NCBI GenBank assembly: GCA_002427735.1
Contig: DIYP01000005.1
Span: forward strand, 124,001 to 188,000
Direction: 5' to 3'
Origin: Flavobacteriales bacterium UBA6051
GTDB taxonomy: Bacteria > Bacteroidota > Bacteroidia > Flavobacteriales_D > Crocinitomicaceae
DNA length: 64,000 bases
The translations under genes and the position numbers were made by a program. Below, piece by piece: positions 41,937 to 51,513 of the stretch. The notes below the pieces were generated by a model. The model was not told the origin of the DNA. It ran no database searches and was given only the letters and a program-made list of their open reading frames with translations. How positions within the stretch are numbered: position 1 is the stretch's first letter; every line of letters begins with the position of its first letter.

Positions 41937-42923
41937 ATGAAACACATTAGCGTTATCGTTCCTGCCGGAAATAGTATCGTAGATACAGTTATTGCTCCAT
42001 TCAATATGCTTCAAATGGCCATTTCACACTTTGGAAAAACGAACAGAAATGAACAGTTCAAAATTGATCTTGTTGGACTATCGATGGACCCGATAGTTTA
42101 CCAGAGGTTATTTAGCATACAACCAACTGCGACCATCGAAGACATTTCAAGCACTGATTTGATTCTTATATCTCCGATTACAGGTAACCTTGATGAAGAA
42201 ATAGAAAACAACAGACCATTCATCGATTGGGTTCGTAAACAGCGCATTTCGAATGGAGCTGATATTGCAAGCTTATGCAAGGGTGCTTTCTTACTTGCTG
42301 AAACAGGTTTAGTGAACGGCAAGCCTTGTGCAACCCATTGGACGGTTCATAATCAGTTTCGGCAGAAGTATCCTGAGGTCAAACTCATACCGGAAAAAAT
42401 AATCTGTGAGGATAATGGAATATACTCGAGTGGAGGGGCATATTCTATTTTGAATTTTACGCTATACTTAATCGAGCGTTACTTTGGTAGGGAAACAGCG
42501 ATTTGGTGTTCCAAAATTTCAGAGATTGAATTTGATCGACTGAGCCAATCAGAATTTATCATATTTAGTGGTCAAAAGGACCACTCCGATGAAGCGGTTA
42601 AAGAAGCACAGATCTATATCGAAAACAATTATCACGAGAAGTTAAACGTAGATGAAATTGCAAAGATGATTCACTTAAATGGACGTAGTTTTCTCAGAAG
42701 ATTCAAAAAAGCAACGGCAAATACTCCACTTGAATATATACAGCGGGTTAAAATAGAAGCAGCCAAGAGAAAACTTGAATCGAGTACCAAAACGATCCTT
42801 GAAATCATGTATAGTATAGGGTACAACGATGAGAAAGCTTTTCGAACAACATTCAAAAAGTACTCAGGATTATCTCCAAAGGCTTATCAGCGAAAGTATA
42901 ATCGCGAAATGGCTTTTGCATAA
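41937..42923 (+). CDS. GlxA-family transcriptional regulator (DJ-1/PfpI plus AraC)
   Basis: A 328-residue two-domain regulator. The N-terminal DJ-1/PfpI-like domain has ASLCKGAFLLAETGLVNGKPCATHW, with the nucleophile-elbow Cys retained. The C-terminal AraC/XylS region (about 225-322) has two helix-turn-helix units (LNVDEIAKMIHLNGRSFLRRF; LEIMYSIGYNDEKAFRTTFKKYSGLSP). It probably controls the divergent ABM-like gene, in response to an unknown small molecule. A GT2 gene follows after 26 bases. Confidence 0.92.
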   Translation: MKHISVIVPAGNSIVDTVIAPFNMLQMAISHFGKTNRNEQFKIDLVGLSMDPIVYQRLFSIQPTATIEDISSTDLILISPITGNLDEEIENNRPFIDWVRKQRISNGADIASLCKGAFLLAETGLVNGKPCATHWTVHNQFRQKYPEVKLIPEKIICEDNGIYSSGGAYSILNFTLYLIERYFGRETAIWCSKISEIEFDRLSQSEFIIFSGQKDHSDEAVKEAQIYIENNYHEKLNVDEIAKMIHLNGRSFLRRFKKATANTPLEYIQRVKIEAAKRKLESSTKTILEIMYSIGYNDEKAFRTTFKKYSGLSPKAYQRKYNREMAFA

Positions 42924-42949
42924 CGGTTTAACTAAATTTATCAGAGTAA

Positions 42950-43960
42950 ATGACAGATGACCTTATTTCCATTGTCCTTCCTGTTAAGGATACGGCAGCT
43001 TACTTAAGTGATTGTCTTCATTCAATTGTTGGGCAGACTTATCGGCATTGGGAGCTTATAGCCGTCAATGATGGTTCTATAGATGATTCGCTCCAAATTT
43101 TGAATGCATTTGCACTCGAGGATGATCGGATTCAAGTTATCGATAATCCAAAACCTTATTTACTGAATGCGCTTCGGTTAGGCTATAGCAAAACATCCGG
43201 CAAACTCATTCACAGAATGGATTCTGATGATAAAATGCCAACATATAAACTCGAAGTCATGTTCAAGGAGTGGAAAGAGCATGGAAAAGGGACAGTTATC
43301 ACTGGAGGCACAGCGTATTTTTCAGATGAAGGTGACGTTGGCGATGGGTTTAGAAAGTATGATGCTTGGCTTCGTTCCGTTGCACGCCAAAACACACATG
43401 CAGAAAATATGTATCGTGAGTGCGTCATCCCCTCCAATTGTTGGTTAGTACATCGGGATGATTTTGATCGAGTTCAAGGATTCTTGCCGGATGCGCTCCC
43501 CGAAGACTATGACCTTTGTTTCCGCTTTTATAAAGGTGGGCTAAACATTATCGGTCTGGATCAAGTTCTTCATTTTTGGCGAGATCGTCCCGACCGTATT
43601 TCCAGAACGCGGGAAGAATACCGCGACAATCGATTTTTCCACCTTAAAGTTCCCTATTTTATGGAGTTGGAACGCGATTCTTCGCGTCCTTTAGTGATCT
43701 GGGGAGCTGGAAGAAATGGAAAAGATCTTGTAAAGTTGATTTGTGAGCATTCAAGTGATATACGTTGGGTGTGTGACAATAAAAATAAAATCGGTAAAGA
43801 AATCTATGGTATTCAACTGGAGCAATACAACACTATTCAAGAATTACAACATCCCCAAATCATTGTGGCCGTAGCATCTCCGGATGGTCAATTAGAAATT
43901 GAAAAATACCTATTGGAAACGGGCCTAACCATAGGAAAAGACTTCTGGTTTTTTTCATAG
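42950..43960 (+). CDS. GT2 glycosyltransferase with C-terminal Rossmann-like segment
   Basis: A 336-residue protein. The GT2 domain (1-225) has IVLPVKDTAAYLSDCL, WELIAVNDGSIDDS, and HRMDSDDKMP with the DxD metal site. The C-terminal part (about 245-336) begins LVIWGAGRNGKDLVKLI, a GxGxxG nucleotide-binding loop, and resembles the small N-terminal domain of PglD-like or nucleotide-sugar-binding proteins. The two are found together in some surface-glycan enzymes. It appears to be cytoplasmic. Confidence 0.85.
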   Translation: MTDDLISIVLPVKDTAAYLSDCLHSIVGQTYRHWELIAVNDGSIDDSLQILNAFALEDDRIQVIDNPKPYLLNALRLGYSKTSGKLIHRMDSDDKMPTYKLEVMFKEWKEHGKGTVITGGTAYFSDEGDVGDGFRKYDAWLRSVARQNTHAENMYRECVIPSNCWLVHRDDFDRVQGFLPDALPEDYDLCFRFYKGGLNIIGLDQVLHFWRDRPDRISRTREEYRDNRFFHLKVPYFMELERDSSRPLVIWGAGRNGKDLVKLICEHSSDIRWVCDNKNKIGKEIYGIQLEQYNTIQELQHPQIIVAVASPDGQLEIEKYLLETGLTIGKDFWFFS

Positions 43961-44039
43961 ATTACTTTCAGTTACAAAAAATGATTGATAACAAATTAAT
44001 TAGTTAAATTGGTGAAAATACCAGTTGAACATACTTCTC

Positions 44040-44756
44040 ATGAATAAAAAACAGCTCCCCCTTATTCAGATAAAATCCATAAAAAAAGTTAAGGATGCTT
44101 TACGAGAGAAAGCAACAGAATACGGTGAAATAAAACTAATGCGGGAAGATGGAAGTACAATGGAATTCCATGATTCCGATATTTCTTCAAACTTTTTTTT
44201 TGAAATCAGAGGACAAAGAATATCTACAGGGAAAGTTATTTATACTCTTGATTTTGCTCCAGCCAGCGATCTTGTGATTACGAGTAAAGTTATTCAAGCT
44301 GGGGAAGATTCGGTGATCATCTATTTCAACCAGTGGATTGATAGAATAATAATGTATAACACCACTAATCTGACACCGGAAGATGATATCCTTATTAGTT
44401 ATGAAGAAGAGTTTTATGATCAATTTGAGTTGGTTGAAGATGGAACTGAAGAACAACCTTACACTTTGGATGTTCAAATAAAGATTGATAGTTTATTAGA
44501 GGGTTTTGAAACTAGATTAATAGAATTATCCAATCAACATGATGTTGAGGATATAATTGATGAAACGAAATCCCTGCGATCAACACTTACAACTGAAACC
44601 AAGAGAAGTACAGTAAAGAAAATTAGTCGAATACTCTCCAAAATTCGACGAATGGGATTAGACGTACTAATCCAGTTTTACGATGTGGGGAAAAAAGAGG
44701 TTATAAAATCGGTTCTTCATGGAACATGGGAAAATTTAAAAAACATCGATTTTTAA
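44040..44756 (+). CDS. Hypothetical soluble protein, family unknown
   Basis: A 238-residue acidic protein with no signal or membrane helix. The first 130 residues alternate strands (GEIKLMREDGSTMEFHDSDISS; IYTLDFAPASDLVITSKVI). The last 100 are helical and charged (RLIELSNQHDVEDIIDETKSLR; VKKISRILSKIRRMGLD). The frame is open to a TTG at 44025, but ATG at 44040 is a better start. The gene is A/T-rich compared with its neighbours, which could mean later acquisition. No function can be assigned. Confidence 0.6.
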   Translation: MNKKQLPLIQIKSIKKVKDALREKATEYGEIKLMREDGSTMEFHDSDISSNFFFEIRGQRISTGKVIYTLDFAPASDLVITSKVIQAGEDSVIIYFNQWIDRIIMYNTTNLTPEDDILISYEEEFYDQFELVEDGTEEQPYTLDVQIKIDSLLEGFETRLIELSNQHDVEDIIDETKSLRSTLTTETKRSTVKKISRILSKIRRMGLDVLIQFYDVGKKEVIKSVLHGTWENLKNIDF

Positions 44757-44838
44757 AGGTTCTTTTCTTATTAACTAGACTTAACTCTAAAACTTTATGC
44801 AAAGTTCCTTATCTTAGAGCTTCAAAACATCGAAAAAA

Positions 44839-45225
44839 ATGACAAAGTATATTTTTTTGGTAGCCGCACTAATCGGGCTCGCTTCATGTGAAAAAGAAAC
44901 TTCAGTTGGATACATCATTAACAATAACTCTTCTACGGAGATTTATGTGAATGGAATGAATGTTATCTATTCGGAACCAGTTAGCTATACCGTACCTGCT
45001 ATGGGAGGCTCTGAAATTCTAGCTCGTTGGTCAAAGACTGGTAAGGAGACATCTCCGCAAGATCCAGCGATGATTTTTGGTAACTCTCTTTTGATTACAA
45101 ATACTTCTGGAGATACGCTTATTCCAGACCCTGCATTGGTTGCGAGCTGGACATCAGATGTTCAGGAAACGAGTGGAACTGCGGCACATACGTACGTTTT
45201 AAACGTGACTGACGTCGATTTTTAA
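44839..45225 (+). CDS. Hypothetical lipoprotein
   Basis: A 128-residue exported protein with a lipobox (LIGLASCE). The mature part is mostly beta strand, with SVGYIINNNSSTEIYVNG and HTYVLNVTDVDF, and resembles small Bacteroidota envelope lipoproteins of unknown role. It is separate from its neighbours by 80-90 bases on each side, and no partner gene is evident. Confidence 0.72.
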   Translation: MTKYIFLVAALIGLASCEKETSVGYIINNNSSTEIYVNGMNVIYSEPVSYTVPAMGGSEILARWSKTGKETSPQDPAMIFGNSLLITNTSGDTLIPDPALVASWTSDVQETSGTAAHTYVLNVTDVDF

Positions 45226-45319
45226 TCGATACGGAAACAAGTATTTTATTTCCTTAACGACTTGATGATCGAAACTTAAATTTTCGATTATTCATAGCTC
45301 TTAAATCAACATTTCTTTG

Positions 45320-45880
45320 ATGAAAGAAATCAGTACACTGTGCTTTCAAGAATTTCCAGTTCTGAAAACGGATCGACTAACGCTGCGTGAAATTCGGGAA
45401 TCCGATGCATCTGAAATTTTTGATATGCGCACAAATGATCGTGTTAATCAGTTTATGGCAAGACCTGAAATGGGAACCATGGATGACTCTGTTCAATTGA
45501 TTAAACGAACGAATGAGGCATATGCTAATAAACAAGGGATTGGTTGGGCCGGAATTTTAAGAGATAACAATGCCATTATTGGCACATGCGGATTTAACTC
45601 CATTGATTATCCTAATCTGCATGCTGAGATTGGCGGCGAGCTATCCGTAGATTACTGGGGGAAAAATATAGCCGTTGAAGCAGTAAGTGCCATTGTCAAC
45701 TTTGGTATTCATGAGATGAATCTTCATACCATTGAAGCAAAGGTTTCCCCAGAAAATAGAGGTGCTATTTTTCTACTGGAGCATTTAGGATTTAAAAAAG
45801 AGGCGCATTATAGGGATCGAGTCTATAACAAAGGGCAATATATGGATCTAGCCGTCTATTCAATTATCAATGCACATTAA
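45320..45880 (+). CDS. GNAT-family N-acetyltransferase (RimJ/RimL-like)
   Basis: A 186-residue cytoplasmic enzyme. LKTDRLTLREIRESDASEIFDMR opens the fold; WGKNIAVEAVSAIVNFGI and VSPENRGAIFLLEHLGFKKEA carry acetyl-CoA-binding and C-terminal strands typical of the RimJ/RimL branch. The frame starts at a TTG one codon earlier; ATG at 45320 is chosen. Its 3' end overlaps the convergent gene by 14 bases. The substrate is unknown. Confidence 0.88.
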   Translation: MKEISTLCFQEFPVLKTDRLTLREIRESDASEIFDMRTNDRVNQFMARPEMGTMDDSVQLIKRTNEAYANKQGIGWAGILRDNNAIIGTCGFNSIDYPNLHAEIGGELSVDYWGKNIAVEAVSAIVNFGIHEMNLHTIEAKVSPENRGAIFLLEHLGFKKEAHYRDRVYNKGQYMDLAVYSIINAH

Positions 45881-46583
45881 TACTCTCGCGCTGACCTAGG
45901 TATTTTTGCAGCTTTTCTTCCAATTCCATTACTGGTCTGCGATATCTTTTCTTCACGGGGCCAAAAGGCTTGTAGGCGGAAAAATAAGGGAAAGGCTCGC
46001 GTAATTGAACAAACTTTCTGTCGCGAATCACGAATGCACTCCGATTGTTCTTCGTTCCTCCATAATAAGTCACTCCTTCCGGGTTATTAATACTATTGGT
46101 GGATGGTGTGGAACTGCTATAATAGGTCGTTGTATCCTGATCAATGTATGTGAATTCTCCAATAAAATAATTTCGCTCCGCTAAATTGGGCACTGGAATG
46201 AGTGCACCTGAGGTATCCATAAATGAAATTTCTGAAAAATTTTCCTCTAATAACCTTCGTGAGTCGTCCATAGCAAAGAAATAAACCTCACAAAATTTGA
46301 AGTACGTCCGGAAGGCATCAATTATCTGAGAATTTACATTTTCGGCCTTTTCCTTTAGGCGCCTTACCTCTTTTTCATTGTTGTACTTTTCGAAATAGGC
46401 GATTTTGTCCTTATCGAAATCCAACCGAACCAAGAGGACTCCCTCTTTGAGTTCATTGATGTTTTTTCTGGCAGCTGTTTTCCTCTTTTGTCGATCTTCT
46501 TTTAGTTTAGAAATGGTGGCACGCTCCTGCCCAACTACTACAGTTGCACTGAGGAGAAAGGAGAAAAGAAAGATATAGCGCAT
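45867..46583 (-). CDS. Hypothetical exported protein
   Basis: A 238-residue protein with signal peptide (MRYIFLFSFLLSATVVVGQ). The frame extends nine codons upstream, but ATG at 46583 gives a clean signal sequence. The mature part starts with a Lys/Arg/Glu-rich helix (about 20-90) and continues with strands; CEVYFFAMDDSRRLLEENF and DTTTYYSSSTPSTNSI are not known motifs. It overlaps the GNAT gene at the 3' end. Periplasmic location is inferred. Confidence 0.65.
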   Translation of the reverse strand: MRYIFLFSFLLSATVVVGQERATISKLKEDRQKRKTAARKNINELKEGVLLVRLDFDKDKIAYFEKYNNEKEVRRLKEKAENVNSQIIDAFRTYFKFCEVYFFAMDDSRRLLEENFSEISFMDTSGALIPVPNLAERNYFIGEFTYIDQDTTTYYSSSTPSTNSINNPEGVTYYGGTKNNRSAFVIRDRKFVQLREPFPYFSAYKPFGPVKKRYRRPVMELEEKLQKYLGQRESINVH

Positions 46584-46674
46584 GTCATTCTTGTTAAAGA
46601 GGTTCTTCAATACTAACGATAAATAATTAGATGATATTCTTCGAAATCATTATTCTTTTCCTAAAGTCACAGGT

Positions 46675-47925
46675 CTATGCCAATTTTAGAGAGAGCGTGT
46701 AAACAGCTCCTTTATCTGAAAAGAAGTTAAAGGTACCTTCCAACTGTTGGGTTAAACTATCAATTAACTCAAGTCCCAGCGCATTCGCATCATCCAAAGA
46801 AATTCCTTCTGGAAAACCCGGACCATTATCTTTATACTTCAACACACAAATACCACCGTCCTTTTGTTCGTAATCAATCGAAAAAGCTCTTTGCTTATTC
46901 TCTAAAACGCAATGTTTAAAGCAATTTGATAATATCTCATTTACCATTAAGCCAATGGGAATGGCTGATTCAATATCCAATCTCACATCTTTTGGAATAT
47001 TGATATCAGACCTTATATCGTGTTGTCCGTAGATCTGTTTACTATGATCAATAAGCTGTCTGATATAACCAGATAGTTCTATTTCAGAAAAATTCGACGT
47101 CTGATGCATCTTTTGATGAACCAGAGACATTGACATCACGCGACTTTGTGTTTCTTTCAATGCAGCATTCACCTCCTCATGATCAAATTTGGCGAGTTGA
47201 AGATTGATCAGACTCACAATGATCTGTAAATTATTCTTTACCTGATGGTGAACTTCTTTGAGCAACATTTCCTTTTCTTGCTCTATTATGGCACTTTGCT
47301 CTCGGATAGTCCTGCGCTGTACGAAAGCAATCCTGTTATTCGATTCAGCAACGCGGCCGGCAAGAATTGCAAAAATCAACGTCATCCAAGCCACAAAAGC
47401 AAACAAAATTACCTGGGCTCCTGTCAAATCAGAATAGATCGCAATGTAAACATGATATCCAACCGTGTACGACAGCGCAGCAGTAAACCCTCCAATCCAT
47501 CTTAATCTAACCATGTAGGAGCCGAAGAAAATGATGAAAATAAGTACGGGTAAGGTTAAACTCTCTCCATTTGGAAACTGATCACAAAAGTAAATGGCGT
47601 ATAAACCGGCCCATGCATTTGAGATTGCGCCCATAAGATGATAATACCCTTCAAACCGTGAATTGAACGTGGCATATACAATAAAACCAAAGTAGGAGCC
47701 AATATAAATGAGTGTAAGCGGCGTTAACCAATAGGCTTCCTCCGGTATAATGGAATAAATCAGAAAAAGACTGCTATACCATGAAAGCAATGAAATAATG
47801 ATACCATACCGTAAGGGAAGACGTACGCTTTTATCGTATGACTGCTTAAATTCTCTTTCAAGATCATCATCTATAAAAGCAAGGGTAAATTTATTCTGCT
47901 TTGGCAAATGCTCTGATGCCGACAT
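46675..47925 (-). CDS. Orphan sensor histidine kinase (HisKA_2 type)
   Basis: A 416-residue kinase with about six membrane helices (40-60, 66-88, 95-115, 122-140, 143-162, 168-190), then a HisKA_2 dimer domain with the phospho-acceptor in EVHHQVKNNLQIIVSL (His226) and a HATPase_c domain ending in DNGPGFPEGISLDDANALGLELI. No response regulator is adjacent, so its partner is elsewhere. The signal is unknown. A hydrophobic sensor without a large outer loop suggests a membrane cue. Confidence 0.87.
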   Translation of the reverse strand: MSASEHLPKQNKFTLAFIDDDLEREFKQSYDKSVRLPLRYGIIISLLSWYSSLFLIYSIIPEEAYWLTPLTLIYIGSYFGFIVYATFNSRFEGYYHLMGAISNAWAGLYAIYFCDQFPNGESLTLPVLIFIIFFGSYMVRLRWIGGFTAALSYTVGYHVYIAIYSDLTGAQVILFAFVAWMTLIFAILAGRVAESNNRIAFVQRRTIREQSAIIEQEKEMLLKEVHHQVKNNLQIIVSLINLQLAKFDHEEVNAALKETQSRVMSMSLVHQKMHQTSNFSEIELSGYIRQLIDHSKQIYGQHDIRSDINIPKDVRLDIESAIPIGLMVNEILSNCFKHCVLENKQRAFSIDYEQKDGGICVLKYKDNGPGFPEGISLDDANALGLELIDSLTQQLEGTFNFFSDKGAVYTLSLKLA

Positions 47926-48057
47926 TTATTCGCGATTAAATTGCATTTCTTGAGTCCACTAAAAATACGAAAATGGATAGAACCGAACCAATATGGGTAA
48001 TGTCTCGGGAATATGAGTTTGAATCTACCTATGCGTAATCATACGCTCAAAACGTCA

Positions 48058-48789
48058 TTAGATGAAGAATAATTTTAGCGAAGCCAATAGCAAAACAAAA
48101 GCAAGCAAATAGCGTAATCCCTTATTATCGATTTTCTTACTCCCGAAATATCCTCCTGCAAAACCTCCGATAAATGCTAATCCAACAAATAACCAACTTT
48201 GCTTTTCAATAGCCACACCGGAAGACCATTGTCCAATCATACCTGAAACAGAATTTACCCAAATGAAAAGTGCGGAAACCGCCGCAGCTTCTTTTACCTT
48301 CCCCCAGCCAAATATCAATATAAGCGGGCTCAAAATAATGCCACCTCCAATTCCAATTAGTCCGGAAAAGAATCCTATGCCTCCGCCTACTAACAGTCCG
48401 GAAATCCAATTTACACTTCTGATTTCCTTATTTTTTTCTCCGAAGAAACCAAGCATGTGGACAATAGCAAAGAGCAACAAGAACCCAAGAACAACTTTGT
48501 AAACCTTGGAATCTACTTCCAGCATTCCTCCTAAAAAGGCCATGGGAATTGAAGCTATCGCGAAATATAAAAACAATCGATAATTGAAATACCCGGATCT
48601 CCAAAAATGATAAAATGAAACCGCTGCGACAAAGAGGTTTAGAAGTAATCCTGTAGGCCGCATGAGTTCCTCAGAGAATGAAAACAGCCCCATGAGCGCA
48701 AGATATCCACTAGCGCCTCCATGTCCGACTGCGGCATAGAGAAATGCTACCACAGGTAATAAAATGAGGAATAGTATATCAAACTCCAT
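48058..48789 (-). CDS. TauE/SafE-family membrane exporter
   Basis: A 243-residue protein with eight predicted helices. GGASGYLALMGLF and IGFFSGLIGIGGGIILSPLIL are the two family repeats around the central GIGGG loop. TauE/SafE proteins move sulfite, sulfonate or related anions across the inner membrane. It appears to be a single-gene unit; a -7 box is seen upstream. Confidence 0.9.
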   Translation of the reverse strand: MEFDILFLILLPVVAFLYAAVGHGGASGYLALMGLFSFSEELMRPTGLLLNLFVAAVSFYHFWRSGYFNYRLFLYFAIASIPMAFLGGMLEVDSKVYKVVLGFLLLFAIVHMLGFFGEKNKEIRSVNWISGLLVGGGIGFFSGLIGIGGGIILSPLILIFGWGKVKEAAAVSALFIWVNSVSGMIGQWSSGVAIEKQSWLFVGLAFIGGFAGGYFGSKKIDNKGLRYLLAFVLLLASLKLFFI

Positions 48790-48827
48790 TTGAGTACTTC
48801 AACGATCTCAGGGCGAAATTAATCATT

Positions 48828-48835
48828 ACAAAAGT
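48828..48835 (-). promoter_or_regulatory. -7 box of the TauE/SafE gene
   Basis: The minus strand reads TACTTTTG, an exact -7 match about 38 bases before the start codon at 48789. Confidence 0.4.
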
Positions 48836-48919
48836 ATGAGTATTTATATCGAACCGAATCATAACTTCAGAAGATTGAATTCTATGAATCTATATTACAA
48901 ACCGATCAATTACTAACAA

Positions 48920-48951
48920 AAAAGCCCTGATGAATATTCATCAGGGCTTTT
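48920..48951. terminator. Perfect palindromic terminator after atpG
   Basis: A 32-base perfect palindrome (AAAAGCCCTGATGAAT joined to its complement). On the minus strand it is followed by more T. It ends the atp transcript. Because the arms meet without spacer, the loop must form from the central AATATT. Confidence 0.9.
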
Positions 48952-48971
48952 CACTTTTAGAAAAATCTTAA

Positions 48972-49844
48972 TTATCCATTCAACGCTTCAGCACCACCAA
49001 CGATCTCAAGGATTTCGTTTGTAATAGCTGCCTGACGCGCTTTATTGTATTGAAGTGTTAAATCTCGTTTCAACTCTCCAGCGTTATCCGTTGCTTTGTG
49101 CATTGCAGTCATTCGGGCTCCATGCTCCGAAGCGTGCGAATCAAGCAACGCTTTGAATAGCTGTGTTTTCAATGATTTTGGAATCAAATCTTCAACGATT
49201 TCTGCCTTTGACGGCTCAAAGATATAATCTCCTGAAGATGAACCTTCTTCCTGATTCACAACAATCGGTAAGAATTGCTCTTCCATTACTTCTTGTACCG
49301 CAGCATTTTTGAACTTGTTGTATACAACAACAACCTTGTCAACCTTACCAGCAGCAAACTCATTCATCAAAAATGTTGCAACCTCAGAAGAACGATCAAA
49401 TGTTAAATCATTGAACATATCCTCTGCTTCTCCGATTCCTTCAGGACGGAAATTAGCATCACTTCGCTTAAATGCATCATTCGCTTTCTTTCCAACCGAG
49501 ATAATTCTCGTATTGTAAGCCGCGTACTCATTATTCAACAAAGCATTTACTTTTTTGATGATGTTATTGTTGAATCCACCACACAAACCTCTGTTTGATG
49601 TCACAGCAATGATGTAAGCATTTTTCACCTCTCTTTGCTCAGAATATGCATTCTCAGAAAGATCCAATGTAGCACTTAAGTTCCCCAGAATTTCCTGCAA
49701 CTTTTCAGCATAAGGACGCATCTGCGTAATCGCATCTTGCGCACGCTTTAACTTCGCAGCAGATACCATTTTCATCGCAGATGTAATTTGCATCGTGGAT
49801 GAAATAGAGGTAATTCTGTTTTTTATTTCTTTAAGATTCGCCAT
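48972..49844 (-). CDS. atpG: ATP synthase F1 gamma subunit
   Basis: A 290-residue rotor subunit. MANLKEIKNRITSISSTMQITSAMKMVSAAKLKRAQ is the classic N-terminal helix, shown here only in part as the key match; the C-terminus ends TLQYNKARQAAITNEILEIVGGAEAL. It turns inside the alpha/beta hexamer. It is last in the atp operon, 64 bases after atpA, behind an intercistronic hairpin. The genes for beta and epsilon are not in the window, as is common in Bacteroidota. Confidence 0.97.
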   Translation of the reverse strand: MANLKEIKNRITSISSTMQITSAMKMVSAAKLKRAQDAITQMRPYAEKLQEILGNLSATLDLSENAYSEQREVKNAYIIAVTSNRGLCGGFNNNIIKKVNALLNNEYAAYNTRIISVGKKANDAFKRSDANFRPEGIGEAEDMFNDLTFDRSSEVATFLMNEFAAGKVDKVVVVYNKFKNAAVQEVMEEQFLPIVVNQEEGSSSGDYIFEPSKAEIVEDLIPKSLKTQLFKALLDSHASEHGARMTAMHKATDNAGELKRDLTLQYNKARQAAITNEILEIVGGAEALNG

Positions 49845-49867
49845 CTTCCTTTATTCAAAGGTTCAAA

Positions 49868-49898
49868 GATCAAAAAGTACCATGTGTACTTTTTGATC
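49868..49898 (-). promoter_or_regulatory. Intercistronic hairpin between atpA and atpG
   Basis: GATCAAAAAGTAC and GTACTTTTTGATC are perfect 13-base arms with a 5-base loop. It starts 10 bases after the atpA stop and ends 23 bases before the atpG start. It may protect the upstream message or slow polymerase; this is inference. Confidence 0.65.
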
Positions 49899-49908
49899 CT
49901 TTCGTTTA

Positions 49909-51483
49909 TTAATACTTCGCTGCTAATTCCTTAGCCACATTTGCCAATACTTCTGTCTCAGCATCTGTGTATTTTCCAGACTTCAACGCGTCTAGTGTAT
50001 CTCTGTGCTTCGCATCAAGATAGTCAAGGTACTCGCTTTCAAATTCCTTCACCTTCTCTACTGGTACATTTTGAATCAATCCTTTTGTACCAACATAGAT
50101 GATCGCAATTTGCTTCTCTACTGGGTATGGATCTCCTTCTTTCTGCTTCAAAATTTCCACGTTACGTGCACCCTTGTCCAAAACAGATTTTGTAGCCGCA
50201 TCAAGGTCAGAACCGAACTTAGCAAATGCTTCAAGCTCACGGTACTGTGCCTGGTCAAGTTTCAATGTACCAGATACCTTCTTCATTGACTTAATCTGTG
50301 CAGAACCTCCTACACGTGATACCGAGATACCTACGTTAATCGCAGGACGGATACCAGAGTTGAACAAGTCAGACTCCAAGAAGATTTGTCCATCAGTAAT
50401 CGAAATTACGTTTGTTGGAATATATGCCGATACGTCACCTGCTTGTGTCTCAATGATTGGAAGTGCTGTTAAAGAACCTCCACCTTTTACCTTTCCTTTC
50501 AATGATTCAGGAAGGTCATTCATTTGTGCTGCAATCTCGTCATCAGCAATTACTTTCGCTGCACGCTCCAATAATCTCGAGTGTAAGTAGAATACATCCC
50601 CTGGGTATGCCTCACGACCTGGAGGACGACGAAGAAGCAATGATACCTCACGATATGCTACCGCTTGCTTTGATAAATCATCATAGATAATCAATCCTGG
50701 ACGACCTGTATCACGGAAATACTCACCGATCGCAGCACCCGTCATAGGAGCATAAAACTGCATTGGAGCAGGGTCAGATGCGTTCGCAGCAACAACAGTT
50801 GTATAAGCCATTGCGCCTGCATCTTCTAATTTCTTAACAATACCTGCAACTGTCGAACCTTTCTGTCCAACCGCTACATAAATACAATAAACTGGTTCAC
50901 CGGCATCGTAAAACTCTTTCTGGTTAATGATGGTATCGATACAAACTGTTGTTTTACCAGTCTGACGGTCACCAATAACCAACTCACGTTGTCCACGTCC
51001 GATTGGAATCATCGCGTCTACCGCTTTAACCCCTGTTTGAAGTGGTTCGTTTACTGGCTGACGGTAAATTACACCCGGCGCTTTACGCTCGATTGGCATC
51101 TCGAACAACTCACCTTCGATTTCACCTTTACCATCAATTGGGTTACCCAACGTATCAACAACACGACCAACCATTCCTTCTCCTACCTTCACAGAGGCGA
51201 TACGACCAAGACGCTTTACAGTGTCTCCTTCTTTCACTTCTGTTGAACGTCCAAGAAGAACGGCACCAACATTGTCCTCTTCTAGGTTCAATGCAATTCC
51301 TTGAAGTCCACCATCGAACTCAATCAATTCACCGTACTGAACACCTTTCAATCCATAAATACGTGCAATACCATCTCCAATTTGAAGAACAGTACCTACC
51401 TCCTGCAACTCAGTTTCAGAACGGAATCCTGAAAGTTGCTCTCTTAATATTGCAGAAACTTCTGCTGGTTTTACATCTGCCAT
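49909..51483 (-). CDS. atpA: ATP synthase F1 alpha subunit
   Basis: A 524-residue alpha subunit with P-loop GDRQTGKTTVCIDT, then the YREVSLLLRRPPGREAYPGDVFYLHSRLLERAA region with the Arg finger. Length is standard. Three alpha subunits alternate with three beta subunits; beta is encoded elsewhere. The start lies 30 bases after atpH. Confidence 0.98.
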   Translation of the reverse strand: MADVKPAEVSAILREQLSGFRSETELQEVGTVLQIGDGIARIYGLKGVQYGELIEFDGGLQGIALNLEEDNVGAVLLGRSTEVKEGDTVKRLGRIASVKVGEGMVGRVVDTLGNPIDGKGEIEGELFEMPIERKAPGVIYRQPVNEPLQTGVKAVDAMIPIGRGQRELVIGDRQTGKTTVCIDTIINQKEFYDAGEPVYCIYVAVGQKGSTVAGIVKKLEDAGAMAYTTVVAANASDPAPMQFYAPMTGAAIGEYFRDTGRPGLIIYDDLSKQAVAYREVSLLLRRPPGREAYPGDVFYLHSRLLERAAKVIADDEIAAQMNDLPESLKGKVKGGGSLTALPIIETQAGDVSAYIPTNVISITDGQIFLESDLFNSGIRPAINVGISVSRVGGSAQIKSMKKVSGTLKLDQAQYRELEAFAKFGSDLDAATKSVLDKGARNVEILKQKEGDPYPVEKQIAIIYVGTKGLIQNVPVEKVKEFESEYLDYLDAKHRDTLDALKSGKYTDAETEVLANVAKELAAKY

Positions 51484-51513
51484 CTTGTGTAGTTTTACTT
51501 GGCTACGCCAAAA

